Assembly (NCBI GenBank): GCA_022711435.1
Contig: JAKLFB010000012.1
Span: 62,001 to 126,000 of the forward strand
Source of the DNA: Verrucomicrobiota bacterium
Lineage (GTDB): Bacteria > Verrucomicrobiota > Verrucomicrobiia > Limisphaerales > UBA1319
Length of the DNA stretch: 64,000 nt
Direction: 5' to 3'
Below, in pieces: positions 61,962 to 64,000 of the stretch. Both the position numbers and the translations under genes were made by a program. The stretch's first letter is position 1; every line of letters starts with the position of its first letter. The notes under the pieces are model-generated. The model saw nothing but the letters and a program-made list of their open reading frames with translations, was not told where the DNA came from and searched no databases.

Positions 61962-62315
61962 ATGAACGAACAGGAAATGAAGGCGCGGACAAAGAAGTTT
62001 GCGCTGCGGACCATTGAGCTCGTGCTGGCGCTGCCGCAGAGCGAGCCGGGCCGCGTTATCGGCCACCAGTTGATGAAGTCAGGAACATCGGTGGGGGCCA
62101 ACTACCGGTCCGCATGCCGGGGAAAGTCAAAGCCCGACTTCATCGCCAAACTTGCCATCGCCCTGGAGGAGGCCGACGAATGCGGATACTGGTTGGAACT
62201 GCTGACTGAGAGCGGTCTGATGAAGGAGACGTTGATCCAGCCGCTCTGGAAAGAGGCGGACGAACTTTGTGCGATCTTCTCCAGTTCCCTGACCACCGCA
62301 AAACCTAAAATCTAA
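61962..62315 (+). CDS. four-helix-bundle protein (23S rRNA IVP-like family)
   Basis: 117 residues, the standard size. Family hallmarks are RTIELVLALPQSEPGRVIGH, then QLMKSGTSVGANYRSACRGK, and KPDFIAKLAIALEEADECGY followed by WLELL. The family was first seen in intervening sequences of 23S rRNA and in diversity-generating loci; proteins bind nucleic acid weakly and their function is unclear. Here the gene is framed by inverted AT-rich repeats (61889-61936 and 62297-62336), and its last codons (AKPKI) come from the right-hand repeat, so it looks like a small cassette inserted between methylase and ATPase without breaking the operon. Confidence 0.85.
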   Translation: MNEQEMKARTKKFALRTIELVLALPQSEPGRVIGHQLMKSGTSVGANYRSACRGKSKPDFIAKLAIALEEADECGYWLELLTESGLMKETLIQPLWKEADELCAIFSSSLTTAKPKI

Positions 62316-62336
62316 AATGAGCAGATCTAAAATGTG
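62297..62336. repeat. AT-rich repeat right of the four-helix-bundle gene
   Basis: CCGCAAAACCTAAAATCTAA followed by AATGAGCAGATCTAAAATG. It is the inverse of the left repeat's TTTAGATTTTAG core. The TAA of the four-helix-bundle gene and the first possible ATG of the DUF499 gene both fall inside it. Confidence 0.6.
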
Positions 62337-64000
62337 GACGCCGTGGCACCAAGTGGTGACGCTTCGTGATGAACTGAAGACGGGCGAACTCTCGATGGCC
62401 ATGTTCGCCGCCGACCTGGATGAGGTGATACTCAAGAAGGGCAAGCGCCCAATCTATGAGGACCCGTCCAAGTTCTTCGCCCTGACCTACCCGACGTTCA
62501 ACCTGCGCAACCTGGCGCGGGACGTGGTCCGGCGGCTGGCGGGAAAGAGCGACAAAGCGGTGCGCCAGCTTCACCTGACCTATGGTGGTGGGAAGACACA
62601 CACGCTCATCACCCTGTTCCACTTGACCGACAACCCGGCGGGGCTGCCGGACCTGCCGGCGGTGGAGGAGTTCCGCACGCATATTGACCTGGGCAAGAGC
62701 CTGCCGAGAGCGCGAGTGGCGGCGATCTCGTTCGACAAGTTGGACCTGGAGACGGGGATCGAGGCGGCGGACCCGGCCGGGAAGGTAGTACGGTTGTTCC
62801 ATCCGTGGAGCGTGCTGGCATGGCAACTGGCCGGCGAAAAAGGGATGGGCATCCTGAATGGCGGGAAAGGGATGGCCGAGCGCGACACGGCGCCGGCGGA
62901 GAACGTGATGATGGATTTGCTAGCGGTGCCCAACGCCGAAGGGGTGGCGCCGTTGATTCTGCTGGATGAAGTGCTGATGTATGCGCGGCAGAAGGTGGCC
63001 CAGGACAAGAACTGGCTGATCAAATTGCAGGCGTTTTTTCAGGCCTTGACCCAGGCGGCGGTGAAAACGGACCGGTGCGCGGTAGTGGCGTCCCTGCTGG
63101 CGTCTGAGCTGAGCCGAATGGACCAGTTCGGATTGGAGATCACGAACGCGCTGAAGGACATCTTCGCGCGCCAGCAGGAAGAGCCGGTGGAACCGGTGGT
63201 GAAGCAGGATGTGGCCGAGGTGCTGCGACGGCGGTTCTTCACGCCGGAGAGCATCAAGGACAAGGATGCCCTGCGACCGCACGCGATCGCCGCCTTCAAG
63301 GGGGTGAGCGCGCATGACGAGGCGACCAAGAAACAGGGAGCGGAAGCGGAGAAGCGATATGTGGAAAGCTATCCGTTCCACCCGGAGCTGACGGAAGTGT
63401 TTTACTCGAACTGGGTGCAACTGGATCAATTCCAGCGGACGCGCGGCGTGTTGCGGATCTTCGCGATGGCGCTACGGGACTCGGCGGGGAAAGACCCGTG
63501 CCCACTCGTGGGGGCGAATGTGTTTTTGCGGAAGCGGGGCGAGGATAGCCTGTCGGACGCCATGCGGGACCTGGTGGACATCGCGGATGCGCAGTCAGCC
63601 CAAGGGCAAAAGGTGGCGTGGAGCGGGATACTGAACCGGGAGCTTGGGTTCGCGCGGGATATCCAGCGGGATTTCCCGGCCCTGGGATACCGAGAGATTG
63701 AGCAGACGGTCGTGACGACCTTCTTCCACTCGCAGCCAACGCCGCAGAAGGCGCATTTGCGGGCGCTGAAGATGGCGGTGGCGCCGACAAACCCGGACCG
63801 GATCGAGCTGGAGAAGGGGCTGTTGCGGTGGGCCCAGGAGAGTTATTGGTTGGATGACAAGTACTCCTCCACGGAAGGCGGGGTGCTGCCCGAGGAATGG
63901 CGGCTGGGGAACAAGCCGAACCTGACGCAAATCCACCGCGAAAAGAAACGGGGGGTGGAAGGCGATCCGGGATTGATTGCGGTGCGGCTGGACAAGGCTG
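62317..64000 (+). CDS. DUF499 AAA-type ATPase of the defence module (runs off the right edge)
   Basis: 561 codons are visible, open to the end of the window. Starts at 62317 or, outside the repeat, 62332 (MWTPWHQVVTLRDEL). Signature features are PSKFFALTYPTFNLRNLARD, Walker A HLTYGGGKTHTLITLFHL (near 86-103), Walker B ILLDEVLMYARQK (near 212) and the sensor-like AVVASLLASELSRMD. This DUF499 family occurs next to DUF1156 methylases and SNF2/DUF3883 helicases in phage-defence loci. The usual length is over 900 residues, so a third or more lies outside. A HerA-like or DUF3780 gene could follow out of view. Confidence 0.85.
   Translation, partial: MSRSKMWTPWHQVVTLRDELKTGELSMAMFAADLDEVILKKGKRPIYEDPSKFFALTYPTFNLRNLARDVVRRLAGKSDKAVRQLHLTYGGGKTHTLITLFHLTDNPAGLPDLPAVEEFRTHIDLGKSLPRARVAAISFDKLDLETGIEAADPAGKVVRLFHPWSVLAWQLAGEKGMGILNGGKGMAERDTAPAENVMMDLLAVPNAEGVAPLILLDEVLMYARQKVAQDKNWLIKLQAFFQALTQAAVKTDRCAVVASLLASELSRMDQFGLEITNALKDIFARQQEEPVEPVVKQDVAEVLRRRFFTPESIKDKDALRPHAIAAFKGVSAHDEATKKQGAEAEKRYVESYPFHPELTEVFYSNWVQLDQFQRTRGVLRIFAMALRDSAGKDPCPLVGANVFLRKRGEDSLSDAMRDLVDIADAQSAQGQKVAWSGILNRELGFARDIQRDFPALGYREIEQTVVTTFFHSQPTPQKAHLRALKMAVAPTNPDRIELEKGLLRWAQESYWLDDKYSSTEGGVLPEEWRLGNKPNLTQIHREKKRGVEGDPGLIAVRLDKA

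Noticed and set aside
53253..64000. Calling the module a complete class 1 DISARM
   Set aside because: DrmA, DrmB and the PLD-type DrmC are not visible, and a DUF499 ATPase takes their place; the Hma-like layout fits better.

Overview
The window is a high-GC bacterial chromosome segment. It most resembles Verrucomicrobiota, inferred from family content only: two secreted DUF1080 proteins, a Gre factor carried on a ~500-residue N-terminal extension, an S46 dipeptidyl peptidase, a secreted beta-helix protein, a GH9 glycosidase and a sulfatase remnant. It has two parts: a gene-dense backbone (about 1-39.5 kb) and an accessory/defence island (about 39.55 kb to the right edge, where it continues out of view).

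Backbone. 0-3 kb: a tight operon of MTA phosphorylase, a URO-D-like protein and a DapA/NanA-type lyase. 3-5.6 kb: two adjacent caspase-fold peptidase genes with their own AT-rich promoter. 5.8-9.1 kb: the long Gre factor and rsmB, divergent with only 26 bp between them. 9-23.8 kb: mostly exported proteins (DUF1080 x2, FKBP isomerase, RraA-like protein, aldose epimerase, beta-helix protein, Prc protease, TlpA-like thioredoxin) plus an EF-G-like GTPase and an internally shortened ImmA/IrrE-type protein. 23.8-37.5 kb: signal peptidase I, lysine 2,3-aminomutase family, S46 peptidase, phosphatidylserine synthase and decarboxylase, a ClC channel with CBS domains, a coiled-coil membrane protein coupled to a beta-lactamase-fold/NamZ fusion, and a CpxRA-like two-component pair. 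37.5-39.5 kb: a GH9 enzyme and tRNA-Leu(CAA).

Island. It starts beside tRNA-Leu with a decayed tyrosine integrase and an N-terminal scrap of a type I methylase. A type III restriction-modification locus follows in which both subunits are broken (frameshift in res, amber codon in mod). It is interrupted by a 319-bp MITE-like element with ~29-bp inverted repeats and a TAA target duplication, and it also carries an ORF6N protein and a RelE-like/UvrD helicase fusion. 49.5-53.2 kb mixes remnants (sulfatase tail, DUF5131) with a DUF262/HNH (GmrSD-like) gene and a DUF488-like fragment.

From 53.2 kb an apparently intact co-directional module begins: an XRE-HTH/SNF2 helicase/DUF3883 protein behind a perfect 14-bp palindrome; a leader with two tandem TTCG hairpins and a T-run; a NYN-domain nuclease; an Mrr-like nuclease with a beta-rich C-terminal half; a DUF1156 DNA methyltransferase; a four-helix-bundle gene flanked by inverted AT-rich repeats; and a DUF499 ATPase running off the edge. 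The helicase-methylase-ATPase core matches the Hma-type, DISARM-related defence architecture. The fused repressor domain, the hairpin leader and the two extra nuclease genes are what make it unusual.
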